NCBI RefSeq assembly: GCF_900459175.1
Contig: NZ_UHFA01000002.1
Location: 1,674,001 to 1,738,000 of the forward strand
DNA from: Streptococcus downei MFe28
GTDB taxonomy: Bacteria > Bacillota > Bacilli > Lactobacillales > Streptococcaceae
DNA: 64,000 nt
Direction: 5' to 3'
Shown one piece after another: positions 42,474 through 50,679 of this stretch. Both the position numbers and the translations under genes were made by a program. The stretch's first letter is position 1. Every line of letters begins with the position of its first letter. A model generated the notes under the pieces. It searched no databases. It had not been told where the DNA came from and saw only the letters and a list, made by a program, of their open reading frames with translations.

Positions 42474-42992
42474 TCAACCAGGGAAGTTCATCAAAATCTT
42501 TGTATCGTAACCTTCGATAGCCTTGCGACCATCAAGACCATCCAACTCAATCAAGAAGGCACAGCCGGCAACGACACCACCCAGACGTTCAACCATCTCG
42601 ATAGTAGCCTTAACCGTACCACCCGTTGCCAGGAGGTCATCGACAATCAGAACCCTTTGACTAGGCTTAATAGCATCGGCATGCATGGTTAAAGTGTCAA
42701 TCCCATATTCCTTTTCATAGTCAGCGGATATAACTTCGCGAGGCAATTTTCCAGGCTTACGAACAGGTGCAAAACCAATCCCCAATTCATAGGCAACTGG
42801 ACAACCAACAATGAAGCCACGGGCTTCTGGTCCAACGACCATATCAATCTTCTTGTCGCTAGCGTATTGAACAATTTCACGAACCGCATAGCTGTAAGCT
42901 GGACCGTCTGCCATCAAGGGGCTGATGTCACGAAAGGTAATGCCTTCTTTAGGGTAATTTTCAATTGAAGCAATGTAGTTTTTTAAATCCAT
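42474..42992 (-). CDS. apt: adenine phosphoribosyltransferase
   Basis: 172 aa from ATG 42992 (longer opening to 43202 rejected: it lacks family similarity). Salvages adenine with PRPP to AMP. PRPP loop [14 protein letters not shown] (about 118-131); [20 protein letters not shown] (about 52-71). Promoter -10 TATAAT near 43037. Confidence 0.97.
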   Translation of the reverse strand: MDLKNYIASIENYPKEGITFRDISPLMADGPAYSYAVREIVQYASDKKIDMVVGPEARGFIVGCPVAYELGIGFAPVRKPGKLPREVISADYEKEYGIDTLTMHADAIKPSQRVLIVDDLLATGGTVKATIEMVERLGGVVAGCAFLIELDGLDGRKAIEGYDTKILMNFPG

Positions 42993-43140
42993 AATGTTCT
43001 TTCTATCAGCTTTCTGCCAAAATGTTTTACAGTTCATTATAGCACAAATCCCCAAGAAAGGCGGACAGGACTTATTGAAAAATTGCAGGGGGTAGATACG
43101 AAAGAGAATTGACCGGCAATCAAAAAAGAGGACCATAAGA

Positions 43141-43160
43141 AAAAGAGAGGTGCTCCTCCC
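43141..43160 (-). terminator. terminator after the cyclase-family gene
   Basis: Minus strand: GGGAGG AGCA CCTCTC TTTTTC, short stem followed by U5, about 65 nt past the stop. Confidence 0.6.
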
Positions 43161-43223
43161 TTTAAAAATGATTAGACGGTTATTGGCTAGCCTCAGGCGC
43201 ACTAGCTCTTTTAGAGGGCACTT

Positions 43224-43961
43224 TTATTCTTGGACATAGGCCACTGCCCGAACGGGCGAGCCTGTCGCCTTTTCCCAATGAGGATAGGCGATGGCGATGA
43301 AACTGCCTGTGGCTGGAACCTGGTCCAAATTGGCCATGACCTCTAGTTGGTAGATCCCTTGCTCCAGTAAATAGTATTCGTTAAGCAGGGCTCCATTTTT
43401 GGCAGCGGTCTGACCGCTATCCGTATCCAGGGTTTCATGCCCCAGAGCCTTAACAGCTCTTTCCTTAATCAGAAATTCGATAGCTTCCCGACTCCAGCCT
43501 GGGGTTTCCTGAGTGCCTTGGGCATTGAGATTTCTGATAGCGTCCTGGTCGGGCCATCTCTTGGACCAATCACTGCGGAAGGCGACAAAGGCCCCAGCTT
43601 CAATCTGGCCATGTTGCTCTTCAAATGCTAGAATATCGGCTACACTTAATTCAAGATTAGGATTTTGGGCAACTTTTTCTGATAAATCAATGACATAGAG
43701 GGGGAGAAAAAGTTCTTCTAGAGGGAGCTCATCTAGCCACTTGCCTCCTTGGACAAAATGAATGGGGGCATCAATATGAGTCCCGTACTGGCCAACAACG
43801 GTGAATTGTTGGACATGAAAACCGTCCTTGAGGGTAAAGATATCCTTCTTCTCCAGAGCCGGCAAGGCAGGAAAGTGGGGACTGGTTTCAGAAATTTGAT
43901 GGGTTAAATCGACTAATTTGGCCTTCTTAAAGGCTTGAAAAGCTTCTTGTAAACTGACCAT
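43224..43961 (-). CDS. cyclase family protein (kynurenine formamidase-like hydrolase)
   Basis: 245 aa. Metal motif HxGTHxDxPxHF is nearly kept as GQYGTHIDAPIHF (about 57-69, Tyr in place of the first His) with GHETLDTDSG downstream (about 173-182). The PF04199 family includes formamidases and polyketide cyclases; substrate unknown. Tyr for the first His is a point to check. Single gene between apt and the sulfhydrylase. Confidence 0.83.
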   Translation of the reverse strand: MVSLQEAFQAFKKAKLVDLTHQISETSPHFPALPALEKKDIFTLKDGFHVQQFTVVGQYGTHIDAPIHFVQGGKWLDELPLEELFLPLYVIDLSEKVAQNPNLELSVADILAFEEQHGQIEAGAFVAFRSDWSKRWPDQDAIRNLNAQGTQETPGWSREAIEFLIKERAVKALGHETLDTDSGQTAAKNGALLNEYYLLEQGIYQLEVMANLDQVPATGSFIAIAYPHWEKATGSPVRAVAYVQE

Positions 43962-44023
43962 ATAAATACCTCCAAACTTAAGACTTATTGAAGAGCTGAC
44001 CTAGATTTTATCAAAGGACTGAG

Positions 44024-45304
44024 TTAAATTTTTTCCAAAGCTTGACTCAAATCGGCAATTAAGTCATTGCCGTTTTCCAAGCCGATAGACAGGCGGATTT
44101 GATTTTGACTAATACCGCAAGCTACCAAGTCTTCCTCAGATAGTTGTCCGTGGGTGGTTGTCGCTGGGTGGACTACCAGAGATTTGGCATCGGCCACATT
44201 GGCCAAGTCGGAGAAAATTTCTAAGCTATCAATAACTGCTCTAGCTTCCTTACTGCCTCCCTTGACATGGAAGGTAAAGATAGAGCCTGCTCCCTTAGGC
44301 AGATATTTTTTCGCCAAGTCGTAATAGGGACTGGATGGCAGGCCAGGATAATTGACCTTCTCAACCTTGGGATGATTTTCCAAGAAATCCACAATCTTCT
44401 TGGTGTTTTCCAAATGACGGTCAACCCGCAAGGAGAGGGTTTCTAGGCCTTGGAGAAGCAAGAAGGCATTGAAAGGCGACAAACAAGCGCCGAGGTCACG
44501 CAAAAGCTGGGTCCGAACGGCTGTCACAAAGGCTGCCGCTCCAATATCTCTGGTATAACTAAGGTTGTGGTAGGAAGGATCCTCCTCAACAAATTGGGGG
44601 AACTTGCCAGAAGCCTCCCAATCAAAGCGACCACTATCAACAATAACACCCCCGATAGAGGTTCCGTGACCACCAATAAACTTTGTAGCCGAATGAACAG
44701 CGATGTCAGCCCCATGTTCAAAAACATTAATCAAATATGGAGTCGCAAAGGTATTATCAATAACCAGAGGAATCTTGTGATTATGAGCAATTTTCGCCAC
44801 AGCTTCAATATCAGGGATATTAATAAGCGGGTTGCCTAGGGTCTCAATCAGGACCAACTTGGTATTGTCCTGGAGGGCCGCTGCGACTTCATCTAGATTA
44901 TCGACATTGACAAAGCTTGTTGTAATCCCGTAGCGAGGGAGGGTTTCTTTGAGCAAGTTGAAGGTGCCTCCGTAGAGGGTGGTGGCGGCAACCACGTGAT
45001 CCCCAGCATGGGCCAAGGCCAAGATGCTGTAGGTGATAGCGGCCATACCCGATGCTGTTGCTACTGCTCCCACGCCCTTCTCAAGGGCCGCCATGCGGTC
45101 TTCAAAAACAGCCACCGTCGGATTGGTGATGCGGGAGTAGATATTAGCTGGTTGTCTCAGGGCAAAGATGTCCTCAGCTGCTTGAGCATCGTCAAAGACA
45201 TAAGAGGTTGTCTGGTAAATGGGCACAGCTCGCGACTTGGTATCCGAGTCGATGGGCTGACCAGCATGAAGCTGCAGGGTTTCAAAGGAATAATCTTGGG
45301 TCAT
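44024..45304 (-). CDS. metY: O-acetylhomoserine sulfhydrylase
   Basis: 426 aa. PLP enzyme of the Cys/Met fold: makes homocysteine from O-acetylhomoserine and sulfide. PLP lysine in HSATKFIGGHGTSIGGVIV (about 205-223); LVIDNTFATPYL before it; family start FETLQLHAGQ. AGGAGAG lies before the ATG. Together with MetA it gives direct sulfhydrylation. Confidence 0.94.
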   Translation of the reverse strand: MTQDYSFETLQLHAGQPIDSDTKSRAVPIYQTTSYVFDDAQAAEDIFALRQPANIYSRITNPTVAVFEDRMAALEKGVGAVATASGMAAITYSILALAHAGDHVVAATTLYGGTFNLLKETLPRYGITTSFVNVDNLDEVAAALQDNTKLVLIETLGNPLINIPDIEAVAKIAHNHKIPLVIDNTFATPYLINVFEHGADIAVHSATKFIGGHGTSIGGVIVDSGRFDWEASGKFPQFVEEDPSYHNLSYTRDIGAAAFVTAVRTQLLRDLGACLSPFNAFLLLQGLETLSLRVDRHLENTKKIVDFLENHPKVEKVNYPGLPSSPYYDLAKKYLPKGAGSIFTFHVKGGSKEARAVIDSLEIFSDLANVADAKSLVVHPATTTHGQLSEEDLVACGISQNQIRLSIGLENGNDLIADLSQALEKI

Positions 45305-45334
45305 AAAATCTCTCCTATTCGATAAATTAGTATT

Positions 45335-45369
45335 ATTTTACACCCAAAACTATTTTCAGACCAATAGTT
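45335..45369 (-). promoter_or_regulatory. metY promoter with LysR-type inverted repeat
   Basis: Minus strand: -10 TAAAAT (45335-45340); the inverted repeat AACTATT-N8-AATAGTT (45348-45369) overlaps the -35. Its AT-rich split dyad resembles sites of LysR-type Met/Cys regulators (MetR/MtaR, CmbR); the regulator is inference. Confidence 0.5.
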
Positions 45370-45509
45370 ATCTAAGCGAAAGGGTTATAGGTAGGGACTA
45401 TAGCTCTTTGGAGAATCCAGACACAGGAAAAATGGATTATATGAAAAAACTCCGCCACTGGGGCAGAGTTTGGAGTAACATATTGGTACTGATAAAAGAG
45501 ACACAGGCT

Positions 45510-46468
45510 ACCCGTGGTGCTAGTTCACAATAAAATAGCTCAGATTATAGGTTAGTATAATTTGTTCTAGCATTAGCTGAATCCCAGCTAGACCTCTGGC
45601 TAATGTATGCTCGATTCCAAACAAACTACAGAGCTCGGAAAAAGCGTGTCTCAATGGTTCTACGCATGGCTAGTAACTTCCAGTTGTTGTGTTCAGTTGA
45701 ACCCTGCATATTTTGTCGCCAAGGTGTCCATAAGTGATAGCCCCTCTTGTTTAGTTCCTCTTTAAGGGACTGACTAAGGTAACCTAAATCTCCTAGAATA
45801 AACGGTTGCCTACAGTTTTCAAGTAATTCATCAACAGCTCTGATATCATGAACAGAGGCTGGCGTGACAACATAGTTCAAAATATAGCCCGATAAAGTCA
45901 CTAACATGTGAACTTTAAAGCCATAAAACCACATCTGCTTGGAAGCATTGTAGCCAATATCCGCTAACCCATTGAGGATTTTGACCCTATGATTGCGAAC
46001 GGGTTGACAAAGAGGCAAGGGAAAGCTATCAATAATGACAATGGACTCTGCTGGTATTTGTTGGTTCAGGCCTTGTCGAATCAACTGAATGAGCCAAATC
46101 AGATTTTGGGATCGACGATTGAAGCGACTTCTTTCGAGTCTCTTTCCCAAGCAAAATAGATGACACATCTGGTAAAAGTGACGTTGTGACTTAATTCCCA
46201 GTTCTGCTTGTAGGACAAGTAAGGTTAAGAGGGACTCATCGGAGACATGAGCTAATTTGACATTATGTCGGTGCTTAATAGCTTCTGGACAATAGTTTTG
46301 ATAGAACCAATGACAAATTTTGGACAATGGCTTCACCTTGTATTGTAAGTGATGACAATTAGCGGTACACTGTAAGTGGCTCATTTGGACAACCTCCTGT
46401 TTGATTTTTGCACTTACAGTATAGTCCAATTGGGCTTTTTTCGTAACTTTTTAACTAGCACCTCGGGT
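45510..46468 (-). mobile_element. IS982-family insertion sequence, transposase frameshifted
   Basis: 959 bp with inverted ends ACCCGTGGTGCTAGTT (45510-45525) and, read inward, ACCCGAGGTGCTAGTT (46453-46468), 15 of 16 identical. No clear target duplication. Marks the left edge of the decayed island. Confidence 0.88.
45520..46384 (-). pseudogene. IS982 transposase, frameshifted near the C-terminus
   Basis: Start ATG 46384 with AGGAGG 8 nt upstream (MSHLQCTANCHHLQYKVKPL). DDE segments IVIIDSFPLPLCQPVRN and FILGDLGYLS are intact. At TRFFRAL the frame stops at 45626; the true sense continues ELCSLFGIEHTLARGLAG in the next frame to a TAG inside the inverted end. Comparison with the fragment at 48.7 kb shows one extra base in a T run (about 45650). 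Confidence 0.88.
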
Positions 46469-46740
46469 ATAATATTATGATATTGTTACATTTCAAAGCA
46501 AGTTTCGTTTTGGTCCAAAATCTGGAAGTTAGTCTGAAACGTCTTCTGATAACCTGACACAAGAGGTCTGCTATTAACGGTAAGATCGCTTACGAAATCT
46601 TTACCTTCACTTACGAGGAAGATACCGCAAGCCTACTTGGAATTAGGGCAATTCAGGCTCAAGAAATTGTTCAATCTCCTAAACTGCTCAGGGATAAAGT
46701 TTAAGAAAAAGCACTAAAAGTCTTATACTAACTTCCACTT
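46469..46740 (+). other. gene-free stretch with a short coding relic
   Basis: Plus strand about 46580-46704 reads GKIAYEIFTFTYEEDTASLL GIRAIQAQEIVQSPKLLRDK then stop (shown as two adjoining 20-residue parts). No start or binding site is near; looks like the tail of a lost gene. Family not recognised. Confidence 0.4.
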
Positions 46741-46754
46741 TTACGGAACTTACT

Positions 46755-46782
46755 TTGAGGATTTAGCTTATTATGATATAAT
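46755..46782 (+). promoter_or_regulatory. promoter of the nucleotidyltransferase gene
   Basis: -35 TTGAGG (46755-46760), 16-nt spacer, -10 TATAAT (46777-46782), 36 nt before the ATG. Confidence 0.6.
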
Positions 46783-46818
46783 CCGATTAGAAGTCTACCT
46801 TTACGGAAGGAGCACAAC

Positions 46819-47604
46819 ATGGAATTTACATCTCTTTGGCAAGAATTTTCAAAAATCCCAGAGGTTGAAGCAATCGCTCTAGGTGGCTCTCGAGCAACTG
46901 ATAATTATGATGAAACATCTGACTATGATCTTTACATTTACTGTTCATCAATTCCTGACGAAGCCACACGATTAACCATATTAAAAAGATTCTGCTCGCA
47001 CATAGAAGTAGGGAATCATTTTTGGGAACTTGAAGACGATTGCACTTTAATGTCTGGCCAAGACATTGACATCCTCTATAGAGATATTAATCAGATAAGA
47101 AATGAGCTAGTAGATGTTGTTGAAAAATGCAAAATCCAAAACGCATATACCACCTGTTTATGGCATAATGTTCTGAACTCAAAAATTCTTTATGATTCCA
47201 GTGATAAGCTAAAATGTATTGTTAACAGATTTGATATTGACTATCCACAAAAACTAAAACAGACTATCCTCAGTCACCATATGAACTTACTAACTGGTTA
47301 TCTTCCATCCTACGATAAGCAAATTATCAAAGCAGCCATGCGTAAAGATATTGTTAGCTTTAATCATAGAGTTACAGCGTTTTTAGAAACTTACTTTGAT
47401 TTAATATTTGCACTTAATATGCTGACCCATCCAGGTGAAAAACGAATGATAGACTATGCAGAACAAAATGCACAGTATTTACCTAGACATTTTCAAAAGA
47501 ATATAAAAAGATTAATTTATGGGGCAACTGGCCATCCCAATGAAATTCAGGATATGCTCAATGATATACTCAATGAATTAACACTATTGCTACATAATAA
47601 TTGA
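46819..47604 (+). CDS. nucleotidyltransferase-fold protein (DUF4037-like)
   Basis: 261 aa. Polymerase-beta type nucleotidyltransferase core: GGSRATDNYDETSDYDLYIY (about 22-41) gives GS and the DxD metal pair, with a third acidic site in GQDIDILYRD. The helical second half fits DUF4037/aminoglycoside-nucleotidyltransferase-like proteins. AAGGAGCACAAC precedes the ATG. AT-rich and surrounded by mobile relics, so probably acquired. Intact, hence possibly under selection; drug modification and toxin-antitoxin roles are both open. Confidence 0.8.
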   Translation: MEFTSLWQEFSKIPEVEAIALGGSRATDNYDETSDYDLYIYCSSIPDEATRLTILKRFCSHIEVGNHFWELEDDCTLMSGQDIDILYRDINQIRNELVDVVEKCKIQNAYTTCLWHNVLNSKILYDSSDKLKCIVNRFDIDYPQKLKQTILSHHMNLLTGYLPSYDKQIIKAAMRKDIVSFNHRVTAFLETYFDLIFALNMLTHPGEKRMIDYAEQNAQYLPRHFQKNIKRLIYGATGHPNEIQDMLNDILNELTLLLHNN

Positions 47605-47984
47605 CTCTACTGATCTGTCTCTCGAAGGTGAAACAGAAAGTTAAGAAAAGTGATTAATGATATCGCTTTTTAAACTCTAAGTAAGACTGATAATTCAAAG
47701 CGGGTTGTAACTGTTTAGTTTTATGGCACAAATCTTAATGAATGTATTTATAAATTTCAAGATGAGCTTGTCTAATAAATGTATAATAAATGTATATTTG
47801 TATAAAGAGATAGTTGATAAAGTAAACAACTATCTCTTTACGATTGACTTTAATTCCTTAGTGTTTCGTATACTCTATAAAAAAATGGCTTTGATGACTC
47901 ATTTTAAAACCTTGCTCCCATATTTTTTCTAGTTTTTTCATTAGAACTCCATTTTTAAATAAGCAACAAACCTGTAAGTGCTTA
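47605..47984. other. gene-free AT-rich stretch with a strong hairpin
   Basis: Contains AAAGAGATAGTTG ATAAAGTAAA CAACTATCTCTTT (47804-47839), a 13-bp perfect stem that could terminate in either direction. A 69-codon frame at 47723-47932 has no binding site or family and runs through this hairpin, so it is not called. Confidence 0.5.
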
Positions 47985-48118
47985 AGAATTTCTAATAACA
48001 CACTTGACTCTTGGATTAAAAAAGGGTTACCAACTATCAGAATTAGCTCAGAATTAGAAATAAACTATCTATCAGATTTGACGAAAACGATGTTAATCGT
48101 TGGCTAAAAAATCAGTAG
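47985..48118 (+). pseudogene. relic of an excisionase-type DNA-binding protein
   Basis: RISNNTLDSWIKKGLPTIRI in one frame continues, after a shift, as RFDENDVNRWLKNQ and stop. This is the winged-helix pattern (xxLxxWIKKGLPxxRI ... FxxxDVxxWL) of ICE/phage excisionases. Start missing. Confidence 0.7.
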
Positions 48119-48124
48119 TATATT

Positions 48125-48161
48125 TACCGTGATTTCTCTATCATAAAATCACGGTATTTTT
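48125..48161 (+). terminator. terminator after the excisionase relic
   Basis: TACCGTGATTT CTCTATCATA AAATCACGGTA TTTTT, 11-bp stem. Confidence 0.85.
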
Positions 48162-48187
48162 CTAGCTCAATTCAAAAGGAGAATACT

Positions 48188-48700
48188 ATGTCATACTCTT
48201 CAAAAATCAAAACTATCCATCGTTAACTCACTTTGCCGTACCCAAGTACTGTCTGCAGTTCGTTGCCTTGGCCATTTTTGATTTTTATTGAGTATCAATT
48301 ACAAATACAAAAAATGGAACTTATCGATTACGCATCTATATTCCAGAAGAAGCAAGATCTTCACTAGAAATTAATAAGAAAGTGATTGAAAAACGTTTCA
48401 AACTTAGGAGTGAAGCAAAAAATACGAATTTGAATTACAAAACAAAATCAATCAAAGTCTTAATGGCGAATCAGCTCCACTAGAAGCAAGCAAGAGGTGC
48501 TATTCTGTTTTCAGACTTCTATCATAATATTTGGTGAGAATCCTATAAAGCAGGGCAAACTACTTCAACCAGCAGACCACCATTGCAAACAACTGTTAAT
48601 AGGACAGAAATTGTTTTTCGAAAACATATTTTACCTCTCTTTGGTAACTATTCTATTGATTTTCTGAATCAAAATAAACAAGTTATTTTGATTCTTCTCA
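48188..48700 (+). pseudogene. tyrosine-recombinase integrase relic, interrupted by a RUP-like repeat
   Basis: AAAGGAG then ATG 48188; two codons later the RUP-like copy F is inserted. Beyond it comes the arm-binding domain (ITNTKNGTYRLRIYIPEEAR), then stops and shifts, then the core-binding part (FRKHILPLFGNYSIDFLNQN) up to about 48690. The catalytic domain is gone, replaced by an IS982 fragment. Confidence 0.8.
48193..48295 (+). repeat. 103-bp RUP-like element (copy F) inside the integrase relic
   Basis: ATACTCTTCAAAAATCAAAA ... GATTTTTATTGAGTAT, two codons after the integrase start. Confidence 0.88.
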
Positions 48701-48888
48701 CTCACACAAAAGTCATTGGGAGTTATTAGCTATGCGTAGAACCATTGAAACACGTTTCTCTGAACTCTGTCGCTTATTTGGAATTGAACAAACATTAGCC
48801 AGAGGCTTAGCTGGGCTTCAACTAATGCTGGAACAGATTGTACTAACCTATAACTTGGGATATTTTAAGTATAACTAGCACCACGGGT
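48690..48888 (+). mobile_element. 3' fragment of a second IS982-family element
   Basis: Plus strand encodes the transposase end (SHWELLAMRRTIETRFSELC, then LFGIEQTLARGLAGLQLMLE) in an unshifted frame, stop at 48876, and the intact inverted end AACTAGCACCACGGGT (48873-48888). Opposite orientation to the copy at 45.5 kb. The rest is lost. Confidence 0.85.
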
Positions 48889-49741
48889 AAACTCATGCAT
48901 ATTAGCAATTCCACCATAATCACGACCACGAGGATTATTAACGACAGTTACAAGCTCAATAAAGTTTTCTCTTCCAAAAATTTCATCTAAAAGTACGCCA
49001 AGATACTTTACTTCATTATCATCCAAATGTACAAAAATTACTCCTTCCTTGGATAATAATTCTCGGGCAACCATCAGTCGATTTTTCATAAAAGTCAACC
49101 ATGTAGAGTGATTAAAACTATCTGAACCTGTATTATAGGGAACATCAATATAAATCAACTTCACTTTCCCAGCAAAGCGTTTCTTGAGACTATGGAGAGC
49201 GATGAGATTATTGCCTTTGATGATGAGGTTGTCTGTGTCTTTCAGTTCTTCAACCTCATGTTCACCATTTTGGTCAAAGCGTTTAAAGTTGGTCAGGACT
49301 TTATCGTCTAAGAGTCGGTTGATTTCAGTCGGTGCCAGAGTTTCGTTGAAGAAGACTTCTTGACGTTTGGCGTCTTCCTTATCTTGTCCACCTTCCAAAA
49401 TACAATCTTTGTAAGGGAAATTTAGAACCACCGCATTATTCTCAGATAGGTACTTATTATCACCTGTCGCCAAGCCGATTTTTGTTTTATAAGCCGTAAA
49501 ACTATCTGGAAGAAATTCTTTATTGTTCAAAAACTGCAGAAAAGTATCTTTTTTTGAAAACAAGTACACCCTTTTGGATTTTCGAGAAGAAGTGTTCTGA
49601 AATTTTCGGATCAGTCATAAGAGTATTGATAAGGCCAGAATCATATTTTCGAGCTAGGTCCGCTAGTTTGTTCTTATTCAATCGCCCTTCGACTAAAAAT
49701 TCATCATTTTGTGACAATAATTGCTCAAGTTCTTTCTTCAT
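48889..49741 (-). pseudogene. type III restriction-modification DNA methyltransferase (Mod), frameshifted and truncated
   Basis: N-terminal part from ATG 49741 (MKKELEQLLSQNDEFLVEGR) shifts frame at an A7 run (minus strand, near 49550-49556) into KKDTFLQFLNNKEFLPDSFT and on. Methylase motif IYIDVPYNTGSDSF (normally DPPYNTG; here Val replaces the first Pro) and GVIFVHLDDNEVKYLGVLLD follow. The gene ends at NMHEF where the IS982 fragment begins; the frame runs on into IS sequence to a stop at 48865. Specificity region and the res gene are absent. Confidence 0.88.
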
Positions 49742-49840
49742 AACTTTGGAAATACTTTCTCCTTTTATGGAAGAGAGCTCTCTTCGGATTTTTAATTAAC
49801 ACCTAATTCTAACAAATCTAAAATTGATTTACACCATGCA

Positions 49841-49866
49841 AAAACACCTACATTATTGCAGGTGTT
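49841..49866 (-). terminator. terminator after fic
   Basis: Minus strand: AACACCTGCAATAATGTAGGTGTTTTT, a stem of 7-8 bp with U-run, 10 nt past the fic stop. Confidence 0.75.
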
Positions 49867-49875
49867 CATCTCTTA

Positions 49876-50634
49876 TTATATTTCATCTGATTTTAGTTTC
49901 TCGTTGATTGGTCCTGTAAAACCCTTGGTCTTGAGCCAATTGGCATAGAAGGCCTGCTCCTCTTGGAAATATGCGAAAAGAGGGCTGAATTCATCCTTTT
50001 CTTGGGCATTGGCTAGAGCCCCATAGTAGGCGAGCTTATTGCTATCATAAGCGATAAAGGGAACTAGACCATTTTTCAAACATTCTTTGAAGGCTAGAAG
50101 TCGACCGATTCGGCCATTGCCATCCGCAAAGGGATGAATGCGCTCAAAGCTAACATGAAAGCGAGCAATTTGATCTAAAGATTTGTTTGAGTCAGATTGA
50201 TAACCAATCAAAAGAGAAAGCATAGCTTCTTCGGTATGTTGGGCGGAAACCGTCGCAATAGAACCGACTTCATTATCCACAATCTTATAATGACCAACTG
50301 GGGTCAGGGGATTGTTTTGCGAACTGGTGCCAGATTTTAATAAACTGTGCAGTTGCTTGAGATAGTCTTGCGTCAGTTCCTGCTCCAGTGAGTCTAGAAT
50401 GAAATCAAAACACTTGAAATGATTGGTGCTTTCAATCAGGTCATCAAGCTTGATTCCCTCCTGGCCGATATTGGCAATGGACTGGGTTTCAAAAATAAGA
50501 TTGGTCTGTTCTTGCGTTAAGCGACTGCCTTCAATCTTGTTGGAATTGTAGGCAAAACGCTTTTGGGTAATATCATAAATGCCACCATGAAGCTTGCCTT
50601 CTCTCTCCAACTTTAATCTTGCAATTAAGTCCAT
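49876..50634 (-). CDS. Fic family protein (predicted autoinhibited AMPylase)
   Basis: 252 aa from ATG 50634 (GGAGGTGAG upstream). Fic core HPFADGNGRIGR at 167-178 is complete, so it should transfer AMP (or another nucleotide moiety) to protein hydroxyls. An N-terminal inhibitory motif of the S/T-xxx-E-G/N type is present as SNKIEG at 31-36, the class II arrangement that blocks the ATP site. Target unknown; no antitoxin gene nearby, consistent with built-in inhibition. Between the dead mod gene and pcrA. Confidence 0.9.
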   Translation of the reverse strand: MDLIARLKLEREGKLHGGIYDITQKRFAYNSNKIEGSRLTQEQTNLIFETQSIANIGQEGIKLDDLIESTNHFKCFDFILDSLEQELTQDYLKQLHSLLKSGTSSQNNPLTPVGHYKIVDNEVGSIATVSAQHTEEAMLSLLIGYQSDSNKSLDQIARFHVSFERIHPFADGNGRIGRLLAFKECLKNGLVPFIAYDSNKLAYYGALANAQEKDEFSPLFAYFQEEQAFYANWLKTKGFTGPINEKLKSDEI

Positions 50635-50679
50635 AAACTCACCTCCTCTCATGAGACTATTATAACATGGAAGCCTTGT

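Noticed and set aside
42993..43202. Longer apt start at 43202
   Set aside because: The upstream 70 codons cover the promoter and leader; the conserved Apt N-terminus starts at 42992.
47723..47932. 69-codon plus-strand frame in the AT-rich island
   Set aside because: No binding site, no family, and it runs through a strong hairpin; AT-rich sequence gives such frames by chance.
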